A stretch of DNA of 14,847 nucleotides from Spirochaetia bacterium (GCA_900770075.1 CAAGIZ010000102.1:1-14847); one strand, 5' to 3'; shown: positions 6,929-14,113, counted from the stretch's first letter. Numbers and translations: made by a program. The notes: generated from the letters alone by a model not told the origin.

Positions 6929-9900
6929 CTAGTGCAGCAGCCTGTTTATATCAACCAAAGTTGTGTTTAAATCCGTAAATTTTCCGGAAAGACAGTCTGC
7001 CAGGGCATTGGCCGTGTCCATGGCTGTAAGACAGTCGATGTCGTGTTCAACTGCAAGCCTTCTGAGCCGCACGCTTTCGGAAGCCGGATCCCGCCCCTTT
7101 GCAGAGGTGGAAATCACGTAACAGATTTTTCCGCTTTCCAGAAGTGTCATAACGTTTTCGCCGTAGTTTTCGTGAACCTTCGCAACTTTTGTCACCTTCA
7201 TTCCGGAGCGTTGGATGGTCTCTGCGTTTCCTTCCGTGGCGTAAAGTTCAAAGCCAAGGTCAGAGTATTTTTTTGCAAGGGCAGGAAGTTCCGGTTTGTC
7301 GGATTTTCTTACGCTGAACAGAACACCCACAGGCTGGTCTTTTTTTGCCAGAGCCGGGTGAATCATCTTCCAGCCGGCCGCACAAAGCCCCTTAAAAACC
7401 GCCTCTTCCCTGGTTCTGGCAATGCCAAGCACTTCTCCGGTGGACTTCATCTCCGGCCCCAGGTGGGTGTCCACGTCCATAAGTTTTTCAAAACTGAACA
7501 CAGGAACCTTTACGGCAAAGTAGTCTGGTTTACGGTAAAGCCCTGTACCGTAGCCCATGTCCCTGACCTTTTCTCCCAGCATGGCCCTTGTTGCCAGTTC
7601 CACCATGGGAATGCCCGTAACCTTGCTCAGGTACGGAACAGTTCTGGAAGAGCGGGGGTTTGCTTCGATTATGTTCAGCTGACCGTTGTAAAAAAGCCAC
7701 TGAATGTTTACAAGCCCCTGGGTTCCCAAAGCCAGTGCCATGTCCCTGGATTTTTCCACGACAGTTCTGGTCATCTCCTCGTCAAAATCCCAGGCCGGGT
7801 AAACGGCGATGGAATCCCCGGAGTGAATGCCAGTTCGCTCAACATGCTCCATAATTCCCGGAATAAGCACGTCCTCGCCGTCGCAGATGCAGTCTACTTC
7901 CAGTTCCGTACCTTCCATATATTTGTCGATTAAGACCGGGTTTGTAATGCCCTGGGCAAGGATGATTTTCATGTATTCCTTGATGTCGGCATTGGTTCGG
8001 GCAATAATCATGTTCTGCCCGCCAAGAACATAGCTTGGCCTCATCAAAACCGGGTAGGTAAGGCGGGCTGCCGCTTCCAAAGCCTCAACTTCCGTAAAGA
8101 CAGTCTGCCCCTTCGGCCGGTTTACCTTCAGCCTTTCGCAGAGCGCTTCAAAACGTTCCCTGTCTTCTGCCAGGTCGATTCCGTCTGCGCTGGTGCCCAA
8201 AATTCGTATTCCCTGACCGTCCAGAAATTTGGTCAGCTTGATGGCAGTCTGTCCGCCAAAGGCAACCACAACTCCCACAGGTTTTTCAACCTTTATTACA
8301 TTCATTACGTCCACAGGTGTAAGAGGCTCAAAATAAAGACGGTCAGCGGTGTCAAAATCCGTGGAAACAGTTTCCGGGTTGTTGTTGATTATGGCAACCT
8401 CGTAGCCCAGTTTTTTCAGCGACCACACGCACTGAACCGAAGCGTAGTCAAACTCAATCCCCTGACCAATGCGGATAGGTCCGGAGCCCAAAACGATAAT
8501 CGTGCCTTTTTTGCTGCGCTTTCCAGCCTTTTCCAGCCCTTCAAGGAAGGTTTCAGCCTCGTTTTCGCCGCCGGTGGTGGAATAAAAATACGGAGATTCC
8601 GCATTGAATTCTCCGGCACAGGTATCAACCATTTTGAATGAAACAGGAGGGTAGAGCATAGGTGCATGAACGGCAGGGGCAGCACAAGCTACAGCTTTTT
8701 TTTCTGCTTCGGCAATGTTTTTCAGCTTGTACAAAAACCACTCGTCGATTTTAGTAACGGAGTGAATTTCTTCCACGCTCATAATCTTTCGTTTCAAAGC
8801 CTGATAAATTGCAAAAATCCTCTGGTCAGTGCATTTGCCAACCCTTTCCCGGATTTTTTCTTCGTTTTCTTTTGCAAAGGCAGGCAGGTTCAGGTCTTTA
8901 ACCCCCAGTTCCGCCCCCCGGACAGCCTTCAAAATCGCTTCTTCAAAATTTTGACCAATGGCCATAACTTCACCGGTGGCCTTCATCTGGGTGCCCAGTT
9001 TTCTGGCAGCATAGACAAATTTTTCAAAAGGAAACTTTGGAACCTTTACAACAACGTAGTCCAGCACAGGCTCAAAACAGGCCTTGGTCTTGCCCGTAAC
9101 AAAGTTAGGAATTTCGTCCAGATTGTACCCCACGGCGATTAGGGCGGCAACCTTTGCAATAGGGTAGCCGGTAGCCTTGGAAGCCAGGGCAGAAGAGCGG
9201 CTTACCCGGGGGTTTACCTCAATGACGGCATATTCAAAAGTCTCCGGGTTAAGGGCAAACTGACAGTTACAGCCCCCTTCAATTTCCAGGGCAGAGATTA
9301 TGTTCAGGGCAGCGGAGCGGAGCATCTGATATTCCTTGTCGGCAAGGGTAACGGTAGGCGCAATTACGATGGAATCCCCCGTATGCACTCCCACCGGATC
9401 AAAGTTTTCCATTGAACAGACTGTAAGCACATTTCCGGCATGGTCTCGCATAACCTCAAATTCCACTTCCTTCCAGCCGGCAATACACTTTTCCACCAGA
9501 ATCTGATGAATAGGGGAGCGGTGCAGGCCGTTGCGGGCAATTTCCTCAAAATCAGCCTCGCTGTAGGCAATACCGCCCCCGGTTCCGCCCAGAGTAAAGG
9601 CAGGACGCACAATCACCGGAAAACCAATCTTGTTTTTGGCAAAGTCCAGGGCATCGTCGTAGTCAGTAACAACTTTTGAAGGAATGCAGGGTTCCCCGAT
9701 TGACTCCATAGTGTCCTTAAACATCTGCCGGTCTTCAGCCTTGTCGATGGTCAAAGGCCGGGCGCCCAAAAGCTGCACCCCGTGTTTTTCCAGAAAGCCG
9801 GATTTTGCAAGTTCCATGCTCAAAGTAAGCCCAGTTTGCCCCCCAAGGGTCGAAAGCAGGGAGTCAGGTTTTTCTTTTTCGATAATCCTCTGCAAAGTTT

Positions 9901-10114
9901 CAACATTCAGCGGTTCAAGGTAAATTTCGTCAGCCATAACGTGGTCAGTCATGAGGGTTGCCGGGTTAGAGTTCACCAGAACGACTTCCAGCCCCTGAGC
10001 CTTCAAAGCCTTGCAAGCCTGATTTCCGGCATAGTCAAATTCAGCCGCCTGACCGATAACAATGGGACCGGAACCTATAATCATCACTTTGTGAATGTCT
10101 TTGTTCAATGGCAT
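6929..10114 (-). CDS. carB: carbamoyl phosphate synthase large subunit
   Basis: 1061 residues, the usual length. It combines bicarbonate, two ATP and ammonia delivered by CarA into carbamoyl phosphate for pyrimidine and arginine synthesis. Two homologous ATP-grasp halves are clear. The first starts at IIGSGPIVIGQAAEFDYAG (12-30), with the RPAFTLGGTGGG loop at 170-181 and EVNPRVSRSSA at 299-309. The second starts at VLGSGPIRIGQGIEFDYAS (541-559), with RPSYVLGGQNM at 692-702 and EANPRSSRT at 817-825. The C-terminal MGS-like regulatory domain (about 928-1061) has the LFSVRKSDK and ATEGNA motifs. GGAG lies eight bases before the ATG. By eye, some residues that bind UMP/IMP in E. coli are changed (Asn1015 to Ser998-1003 region, Thr977 to Asn963). 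carA lies upstream, separated by a palindromic element; pyrG follows. Confidence 0.98.
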   Translation of the reverse strand: MPLNKDIHKVMIIGSGPIVIGQAAEFDYAGNQACKALKAQGLEVVLVNSNPATLMTDHVMADEIYLEPLNVETLQRIIEKEKPDSLLSTLGGQTGLTLSMELAKSGFLEKHGVQLLGARPLTIDKAEDRQMFKDTMESIGEPCIPSKVVTDYDDALDFAKNKIGFPVIVRPAFTLGGTGGGIAYSEADFEEIARNGLHRSPIHQILVEKCIAGWKEVEFEVMRDHAGNVLTVCSMENFDPVGVHTGDSIVIAPTVTLADKEYQMLRSAALNIISALEIEGGCNCQFALNPETFEYAVIEVNPRVSRSSALASKATGYPIAKVAALIAVGYNLDEIPNFVTGKTKACFEPVLDYVVVKVPKFPFEKFVYAARKLGTQMKATGEVMAIGQNFEEAILKAVRGAELGVKDLNLPAFAKENEEKIRERVGKCTDQRIFAIYQALKRKIMSVEEIHSVTKIDEWFLYKLKNIAEAEKKAVACAAPAVHAPMLYPPVSFKMVDTCAGEFNAESPYFYSTTGGENEAETFLEGLEKAGKRSKKGTIIVLGSGPIRIGQGIEFDYASVQCVWSLKKLGYEVAIINNNPETVSTDFDTADRLYFEPLTPVDVMNVIKVEKPVGVVVAFGGQTAIKLTKFLDGQGIRILGTSADGIDLAEDRERFEALCERLKVNRPKGQTVFTEVEALEAAARLTYPVLMRPSYVLGGQNMIIARTNADIKEYMKIILAQGITNPVLIDKYMEGTELEVDCICDGEDVLIPGIMEHVERTGIHSGDSIAVYPAWDFDEEMTRTVVEKSRDMALALGTQGLVNIQWLFYNGQLNIIEANPRSSRTVPYLSKVTGIPMVELATRAMLGEKVRDMGYGTGLYRKPDYFAVKVPVFSFEKLMDVDTHLGPEMKSTGEVLGIARTREEAVFKGLCAAGWKMIHPALAKKDQPVGVLFSVRKSDKPELPALAKKYSDLGFELYATEGNAETIQRSGMKVTKVAKVHENYGENVMTLLESGKICYVISTSAKGRDPASESVRLRRLAVEHDIDCLTAMDTANALADCLSGKFTDLNTTLVDINRLLH

Positions 10115-10162
10115 TTTATCTTCTCCATCATGGCTTTTTTTGTAAGTTTTTTTGTTTTTTTT

Positions 10163-10267
10163 GGGCGTTCCCTTCGCCTTCGGCTCAGGTCGGGTCTTCC
10201 GCAGTTCCGGCTTTCGCCTCCATTCCCTTTGGAACGGCTCCGCTTCCCGGAGCCGCTGCTACAGCCC
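10163..10267. repeat. GC-rich palindromic element in the carA-carB gap
   Basis: The 153-base gap between the carA stop and the carB start is unusually long for a subunit pair. It is filled by a GC-rich, T/C-rich segment ending directly at the carA stop codon. It contains a 7-bp hairpin, cggctcc (10235-10241) with ggagccg (10249-10255), and a smaller ttcc-cttt-ggaa palindrome. From memory, the layout (a ggcgttccc-like head, a ggtcgggtcttccgc-like middle, and a tail ending in ctacagcccctaac) resembles repeats scattered through some Treponema genomes; this is not verified here. In the car mRNA it would fold between the two cistrons and may protect or tune the transcript. Between it and carB is an A-rich stretch followed by the carB ribosome binding site. 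Confidence 0.55.
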
Positions 10268-11401
10268 CTAACGCGACAGCATTTTAATAAACCTGTCAAA
10301 AAGAAAGTTTGTGTCGTGGGGTCCGCCGCAGGCTTCCGGGTGGAACTGTACGCTGAAGGCAGGAATGTCTTTGTAAGAAATTCCCTCGCAGGTTCCGTCG
10401 TTGCAGTTTACAAAACTCAGCTCCGCATTGGCAGGAACAGACTGATTCTCCACCGCATAGCCGTGGTTCTGGCTGGAAATATAGACCCTTCCGGTTTTAA
10501 GCTCCTTTACGGGATGGTTTCCGCCCCGGTGACCGTACTTAAGCTTTACGGTTTTTGCACCGTTTGCCAGAGCAAGCATCTGGTGTCCGAGACAGATTCC
10601 AAAAACCGGAATTTTTTTGTAATCGCAGAGTTTTTTTATCTCCCCGATTACGCCGGTATTTTCTGCCGGGTCTCCCGGACCGTTGCTCAGCATTACGCCG
10701 TCTACCTTCATTTCCTTAATCTGCTCAAAGGTGGTGTTATATGGAACAACCTTTACAGTGCAGCCCCGCCTCTCCAGTTCCCTCTGGATGTTTGCCTTTG
10801 CCCCGAAGTCAAAGAGGGCAACGGTTTTTCCCCTGCCGTCTGCAAAGTCCTTTGTGTAAAAGGCCGATTTTTCCGGTTCTACGGCATTTTTCAGCGGCTG
10901 GTCAATCATGCTGTTCTGGACGTTCTTTACGGCATTTTCAATTCGGTAATTTTTTATCTCGGAAAGCAGTTTTTCATCGATTGGGGGGCAGGTGTCTGTT
11001 CCGGAAACTATCATTCCGTTCATTACGCCGGCTTCCCGCAGGATTTTTGTAAGGCGGCGGGTGTCTATTGCGCATATTCCCATAATGTTCTGCTGTTTTA
11101 AAAATTCGTCTAAAGTCAGGGCGCAGCGGAAGTTGGAAGGAGTTTCGCACAGTTCCCGGACGATGTAGCCTCTTATGTGGCATTTTTTGCTTTCGTAATC
11201 TTCGGGAATCATTCCATAGTTACCGATTAAAGGAAAAGTCTGGGTAACAATCTGTCCGTAATAACTGGGATCCGTCAGGGTTTCAAGGTAACCGGTCATT
11301 CCGGTGGTAAAGACCGTTTCTCCTATAACGGAACCTTCGGCACCTATGGAAGTACCTTCAAAAACCGTTCCGTCTGCAAGAATCAAGAATGCTTTTTTCA
11401 T
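10268..11401 (-). CDS. carA: carbamoyl phosphate synthase small subunit
   Basis: 377 residues from the chosen start, the usual size. It hydrolyses glutamine and channels ammonia to CarB. The N-terminal CarA domain begins KKAFLILADGTVFEG and includes TTGMTGYLETLTDPSY. The C-terminal class I amidotransferase domain has the LSNGPGDP loop, nucleophile Cys270 in GICLGHQ, YGHRGGNHPV, and the His354/Glu356 pair in VQFHPEA. Two in-frame ATGs exist, at 11419 and 11401. I chose 11401 because homologues start at MKKAFL and because AAGG lies 11 bases before it; the upstream ATG has no Shine-Dalgarno and directly follows a U-run. carB follows after a palindromic gap. Expression probably starts at the promoter near 11546-11574. 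Confidence 0.95.
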   Translation of the reverse strand: MKKAFLILADGTVFEGTSIGAEGSVIGETVFTTGMTGYLETLTDPSYYGQIVTQTFPLIGNYGMIPEDYESKKCHIRGYIVRELCETPSNFRCALTLDEFLKQQNIMGICAIDTRRLTKILREAGVMNGMIVSGTDTCPPIDEKLLSEIKNYRIENAVKNVQNSMIDQPLKNAVEPEKSAFYTKDFADGRGKTVALFDFGAKANIQRELERRGCTVKVVPYNTTFEQIKEMKVDGVMLSNGPGDPAENTGVIGEIKKLCDYKKIPVFGICLGHQMLALANGAKTVKLKYGHRGGNHPVKELKTGRVYISSQNHGYAVENQSVPANAELSFVNCNDGTCEGISYKDIPAFSVQFHPEACGGPHDTNFLFDRFIKMLSR

Positions 11402-11425
11402 TTTTTGTTCTACCTTCATCAGGGC

Positions 11426-11509
11426 AAAAAAAAAAGCGCCATCACAGGTTAAAGAAACAGACAGAACCCTTTAAGCCGTGAAAGTTTAAAGTTTTCTGTA
11501 TTCCTTAAC
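11426..11509 (-). promoter_or_regulatory. car leader: long imperfect hairpin and U10 tract
   Basis: In the minus-strand RNA three stacked helices form one long hairpin. 11509-11501 pairs with 11456-11448 (9 bp, one G-U), 11499-11494 pairs with 11466-11461 (acagaa/ttctgt), and 11491-11486 pairs with 11474-11469 (ctttaa/ttaaag), with an 11-base loop. Twelve bases later comes GGCGC and then ten U (11435-11426), just before carA. The gap between hairpin and U-run is too long for a textbook terminator. Roles in pyrimidine attenuation or polymerase slippage at the U-run are possible. No PyrR-box-like sequence is recognised. Confidence 0.5.
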
Positions 11510-11545
11510 TGCAATGAACGCCCTTGCTCATTTAGTTCGCAAAAT

Positions 11546-11574
11546 ACAATAAAACTATCTTTCCTTTATGTCAA
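11546..11574 (-). promoter_or_regulatory. predicted sigma70 promoter of the car operon
   Basis: On the minus strand TTGACA (11574-11569) is separated by exactly 17 bases from TATTGT (11551-11546), which matches the -10 consensus at four of six positions. Transcription would begin near 11539 and give a leader of about 140 bases before carA. The -35 box is perfect. No other candidate of similar quality is seen upstream of carA. Confidence 0.6.
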
Positions 11575-11593
11575 TTGGGGGTAATCAACGCAA

Positions 11594-11621
11594 TGCACAA
11601 AAAATCTGAAAAAATTGTGCA
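11594..11621. promoter_or_regulatory. inverted repeat between the divergent car and glnN promoters (operator candidate)
   Basis: tgcacaa (11594-11600) and ttgtgca (11615-11621) form a perfect 7-bp dyad with a 14-base A-rich spacer. It lies between the car -35 box (11569-11574) and the glnN -35 box (11678-11683), where a regulator could act on both. Part of the half-site, aatgcac, occurs again at 11644-11650, and tgcacaa recurs at 14042-14048 before amt. Its role as an operator is inferred from position only. Confidence 0.35.
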
Positions 11622-11677
11622 CGATGTTAAAAATTTCGTTTTTAATGCACTTTTATCCGCTTTTTTTGAAATAGTGA

Positions 11678-11706
11678 TTGACACTTTTTTTCTGGCGGTG
11701 TATAAC
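11678..11706 (+). promoter_or_regulatory. strong sigma70 promoter of glnN
   Basis: TTGACA (11678-11683), a 17-base spacer, and TATAAC (11701-11706) make an almost perfect sigma70 promoter. Transcription should start near 11713, leaving a leader of about 140 bases before the glnN ATG. Two terminator-like hairpins lie inside that leader. A promoter this strong leading straight into terminators suggests control at the level of read-through. Confidence 0.75.
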
Positions 11707-11727
11707 TCACATATCGAAAGGCAATGG

Positions 11728-11763
11728 AGCCGCAGAAAACGCAATGATTTTCTGCGGCTTTTT
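11728..11763 (+). terminator. glnN leader terminator/attenuator 1
   Basis: A perfect 12-bp stem, agccgcagaaaa (11728-11739) with ttttctgcggct (11748-11759), closes an eight-base loop, cgcaatga. T-runs follow (11759-11763, then tttt after aaa). It has the form of an intrinsic terminator but sits only about 15 bases after the expected transcription start, so it would cut glnN RNA to about 50 bases. No T-run follows on the opposite strand, so it is not a terminator for car-direction RNA. Confidence 0.75.
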
Positions 11764-11776
11764 AAATTTTAGAGAC

Positions 11777-11836
11777 AAAGACGTCGTTTTTTTTGTGAAA
11801 ACCTCCTTTTCACGAAGATTGCGGCGTCTTTTTTTT
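11777..11836 (+). terminator. glnN leader terminator/attenuator 2 with CCTCC loop
   Basis: A long hairpin. The outer stem aaagacgtcg (11777-11786) pairs with cggcgtcttt (11822-11831, one G-T). A middle section of eight T pairs partly with gaagattg (11814-11821). The inner stem gtgaaaa (11795-11801) pairs with ttttcac (11807-11813). Eight T (11829-11836) follow, as in an intrinsic terminator. The five-base loop CCTCC (11802-11806) is the exact complement of the glnN Shine-Dalgarno GGAGG 37 bases downstream. The hairpin ends about seven bases before that site. Confidence 0.75.
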
Positions 11837-11842
11837 CTTTTT

Positions 11843-11847
11843 GGAGG
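11843..11847 (+). promoter_or_regulatory. ribosome binding site that sets the glnN start
   Basis: GGAGG lies five bases before the ATG at 11853. An in-frame TTG at 11841 would start inside this site and is therefore unlikely to be used. The true product begins MTANVPELFG. Confidence 0.85.
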
Positions 11848-11852
11848 AAAAT

Positions 11853-13943
11853 ATGACAGCAAATGTACCGGAACTTTTTGGAAGCCTGGTTTTTAATCAG
11901 AAGACAATGAAAGACCGTCTACCAAAAGAAACATTCAAGGCCCTTAAAAAGACTCTTGACGACGGAGCACCTCTTCCGCTGGATGTTGCAAACGTCGTAG
12001 CACACGCAATGAAAGAATGGGCAATCGAAAACGGAGCAACCCACTACACCCACTGGTTCCAGCCTCTTACAGGAATTACGGCAGAAAAACACGATTCTTT
12101 CATCAATCCTCAGGACGACGGAACTGTAATAATGTCTTTTTCCGGCAAGGAACTGGTAAAAGGCGAGCCGGATGCTTCTTCCTTCCCAAGCGGCGGTCAC
12201 CGCGCAACTTTTGAAGCCCGGGGTTACACTGTCTGGGATCCTACTTCTTATCCATTTATAAAGGAACACACCCTCTGCATTCCGACGGCATTCTGCTCTT
12301 ACACCGGGGAAGCCCTGGACAAAAAAACACCGCTTCTGCGCTCAATGGAAGCTTTGGACAAGCAGGCAAAGAGAATCCTTAAGCTCTTCGGAAAAGAAGT
12401 AAGCCACGTGGCAACAACTGTAGGCCCTGAACAGGAATACTTTATCGTAGACCACAAGCTCTACTCAGAACGCAAGGATCTTCGCATGACAGGCCGCACC
12501 CTTTTTGGAGCAAAACCTTCAAAAGGTCAGGAAATGGACGACCAGTATTTTGCCGCCCTCAATCCGAGAATTGTAGAGTATATGGAAGATTTGAACGAAA
12601 CTCTCTGGAAATACGGAGTTCTTTCAAAGACCGAACACAACGAAGTTGCTCCGGCACAGCACGAAATGGCACCGATTTTCTCTACGACAAACCTTTCTGT
12701 AGACCAGAACCAGCTTACTATGGAAGTTATGAAGAAGGTTGCAAAACGTCACGGACTTGAGTGCCTTCTACACGAAAAGCCATTTGCCGGCCTTAACGGT
12801 TCCGGTAAACACAACAACTGGTCAATGTCTACCAACGAAGGAGAAAACCTCCTTGAACCGGGAAAAACACCGGAAAGCAATGCCCAGTTCCTGCTGTTCC
12901 TTACGGCAGTGCTGAAGGCTGTAGACGAAAACCAGGATCTTCTGAGAATTTCCGTTGCCAGTGCAGGAAACGACCACCGTCTTGGTGCCAACGAGGCGCC
13001 TCCGGCAATCATCTCCGTTTACCTCGGCGATGAACTTTATGCAGTTCTGGAAGCCATCAAGGACGGAAAGCCTTACACTTCCGACAAGAACGACAAGATG
13101 ACAATCGGTGTAGACGTCCTTCCTTCAATTCCAAAGGATTCTACAGACCGCAACAGAACTTCGCCTTTTGCCTTTACAGGTAACAAGTTTGAATTCCGCT
13201 CGGTTGGTTCAAGCCTTTCAATCGCAGGACCAAACACAACTCTGGATGCCATCGTTGCAGACGTGCTCAAATCCTTTGCCGATGAACTGGAAGGTGCTGC
13301 CGACTTTGAAAAAGCCCTCAATGCCCTGATTGTCCGGGAAGTAAAGGCTCACTGGAGAATCGTCTTCAACGGAAACGGCTACGACGAATCCTGGAAGGTG
13401 GAAGCTAAAAAACGGGGACTTCTGGAACTGAAGACAACTCCGGATGCCGTAGAGCACTATCTGGACGAAAAGAACGTAAAACTCTTTACGGAACTGGGTG
13501 TTTACACAAAAGAAGAGATGGAAAGCCACTACGAAATCAAGCTGGAAAAATATGCCCAGATTTTGAACATCGAAGTAAACACCATGCTGGAAATGATTTC
13601 TAAAGACATCCTTCCGGCTGCCTACAGGTACATCTCTGACGTTTCTGAAACGGTTGCCCGCCTTAAGGCTGTGGTTCCGGGAGCAAAGGCCTGTGCAGAA
13701 GCAAAGGTTCTTTCTGAACTGGATGCCCTTGTCGATGCCCTTTCTGAAAAGGCTGAGGCTCTGGTAAAGGCTCACGACGCTGCAGAAAGTGCAGGGGATG
13801 CCCTGGCTGTTGCAAAAGCCTATGCCGGAAGCGTAAAAGCCGCCATGGAAGAAGCCCGTGCTGTGGCAGACAAAATCGAACCGCTTTTGGGCGAAGACTA
13901 CAAGCCTTTCCCAAGCTACGAAGATTTGCTGTTCAGGGTGTAA
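11853..13943 (+). CDS. glnN: glutamine synthetase type III
   Basis: A 696-residue protein of the large GSIII family, about 700 residues and distinct from the ~450-residue GSI. It joins ammonia to glutamate using ATP to make glutamine in the cytoplasm, as a large oligomer. Visible GSIII features, numbered from this start, are the N-terminal GSIII domain with SFPSGGHRATFEARGYTVWD (near 110-129), metal and glutamate site motifs GPEQEY (191-196) and HNEVAPAQHE (262-271), KPFAGLNGSGKHNNWS (309-324), and the nucleotide/substrate segment NRTSPFAFTGNKFEFR (434-449). The C-terminal ~110 residues are Ala/Glu-rich and predicted helical. The short GGAGG spacing fixes the start. amt follows 170 bases on. 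Expression is probably set by the leader terminators, with glutamine or nitrogen status as the likely signal (inference). It is complete, with no broken motif. Confidence 0.97.
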   Translation: MTANVPELFGSLVFNQKTMKDRLPKETFKALKKTLDDGAPLPLDVANVVAHAMKEWAIENGATHYTHWFQPLTGITAEKHDSFINPQDDGTVIMSFSGKELVKGEPDASSFPSGGHRATFEARGYTVWDPTSYPFIKEHTLCIPTAFCSYTGEALDKKTPLLRSMEALDKQAKRILKLFGKEVSHVATTVGPEQEYFIVDHKLYSERKDLRMTGRTLFGAKPSKGQEMDDQYFAALNPRIVEYMEDLNETLWKYGVLSKTEHNEVAPAQHEMAPIFSTTNLSVDQNQLTMEVMKKVAKRHGLECLLHEKPFAGLNGSGKHNNWSMSTNEGENLLEPGKTPESNAQFLLFLTAVLKAVDENQDLLRISVASAGNDHRLGANEAPPAIISVYLGDELYAVLEAIKDGKPYTSDKNDKMTIGVDVLPSIPKDSTDRNRTSPFAFTGNKFEFRSVGSSLSIAGPNTTLDAIVADVLKSFADELEGAADFEKALNALIVREVKAHWRIVFNGNGYDESWKVEAKKRGLLELKTTPDAVEHYLDEKNVKLFTELGVYTKEEMESHYEIKLEKYAQILNIEVNTMLEMISKDILPAAYRYISDVSETVARLKAVVPGAKACAEAKVLSELDALVDALSEKAEALVKAHDAAESAGDALAVAKAYAGSVKAAMEEARAVADKIEPLLGEDYKPFPSYEDLLFRV

Positions 13944-13952
13944 CGGGGCGTT

Positions 13953-14020
13953 GCGGGGTGTCCCCGCTGGAAAGGGGTGTCGCGGCAACAGGTGCCGCGC
14001 AGGGGGAAGGCTTTCCCCCT
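13953..14020. repeat. cluster of three GC-rich hairpins in the glnN-amt gap
   Basis: Three palindromes follow one another: gcgggg-tgt-ccccgc (13953-13967), cgcggca with tgccgcg around acagg (13981-13999), and agggggaa with ttccccct around ggct (14001-14020). None has a T-run directly after it. The stretch contains tggaaaggggt (13968-13978), an 11-mer also found in the pyrG-rnhA gap at 5220-5230. It resembles a dispersed REP-like element and may protect the 3' end of glnN RNA. AT-rich DNA with a TATAAT at 14031-14036 follows, but no good -35 box precedes it. Confidence 0.6.
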
Positions 14021-14050
14021 CCTCATAATTTATAATTTTTTTGCACAATG

Positions 14051-14095
14051 GCGTGCGGAAAACCGGAAAATCTGGAATTCTGCACGCTTTTTTTT
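14051..14095 (+). terminator. intrinsic terminator/attenuator directly before amt
   Basis: The outer stem gcgtgcggaa (14051-14060) pairs with ttctgcacgc (14078-14087), ten pairs with one G-T. After a symmetrical aa/aa internal loop, ccgg (14063-14066) pairs with ctgg (14072-14075) around aaaat. Eight T follow at 14088-14095. Only eight bases separate the T-run from the amt GGAGG, so no promoter fits between them. Any amt transcript must read through this hairpin, whether it starts at glnN or at a weak promoter near 14031. Confidence 0.8.
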
Positions 14096-14113
14096 GAGAA
14101 AATGGAGGTATTT

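Noticed and set aside
9782..11101. A 439-codon open frame on the plus strand
   Set aside because: It lies antisense across carB, the intergenic repeat and carA, has no family motif, and reflects codon bias of the true genes.
11720..11731. ggc-aatgga-gcc, a hexaloop with A1 and G4 like an ANTAR-protein RNA target, overlapping terminator 1
   Set aside because: The stem is only three pairs, and the second hairpin of the usual two-hairpin target cannot fit between it and the transcription start. The ANTAR idea stays possible but is not supported.
11575..11772. A small 60-65 residue open frame between carA and glnN
   Set aside because: It has no proper ribosome binding site, and it runs through the glnN promoter and the first terminator hairpin, which explain the DNA better than a gene would.
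11841..11852. TTG start at 11841 for glnN, adding four residues
   Set aside because: That start would lie inside the Shine-Dalgarno region; the ATG at 11853 has ideal spacing from GGAGG.
14024..14036. A sigma70 promoter for amt at the TATAAT
   Set aside because: The -10 box is good, but the bases 16-18 upstream (around 14007-14014) do not resemble TTGACA, so it is mentioned only as a possibility.
13218..14048. A 276-codon minus-strand open frame across the glnN 3' end
   Set aside because: It is antisense to well-supported glnN coding sequence and to the palindromic gap, and its translation shows no recognisable domain.
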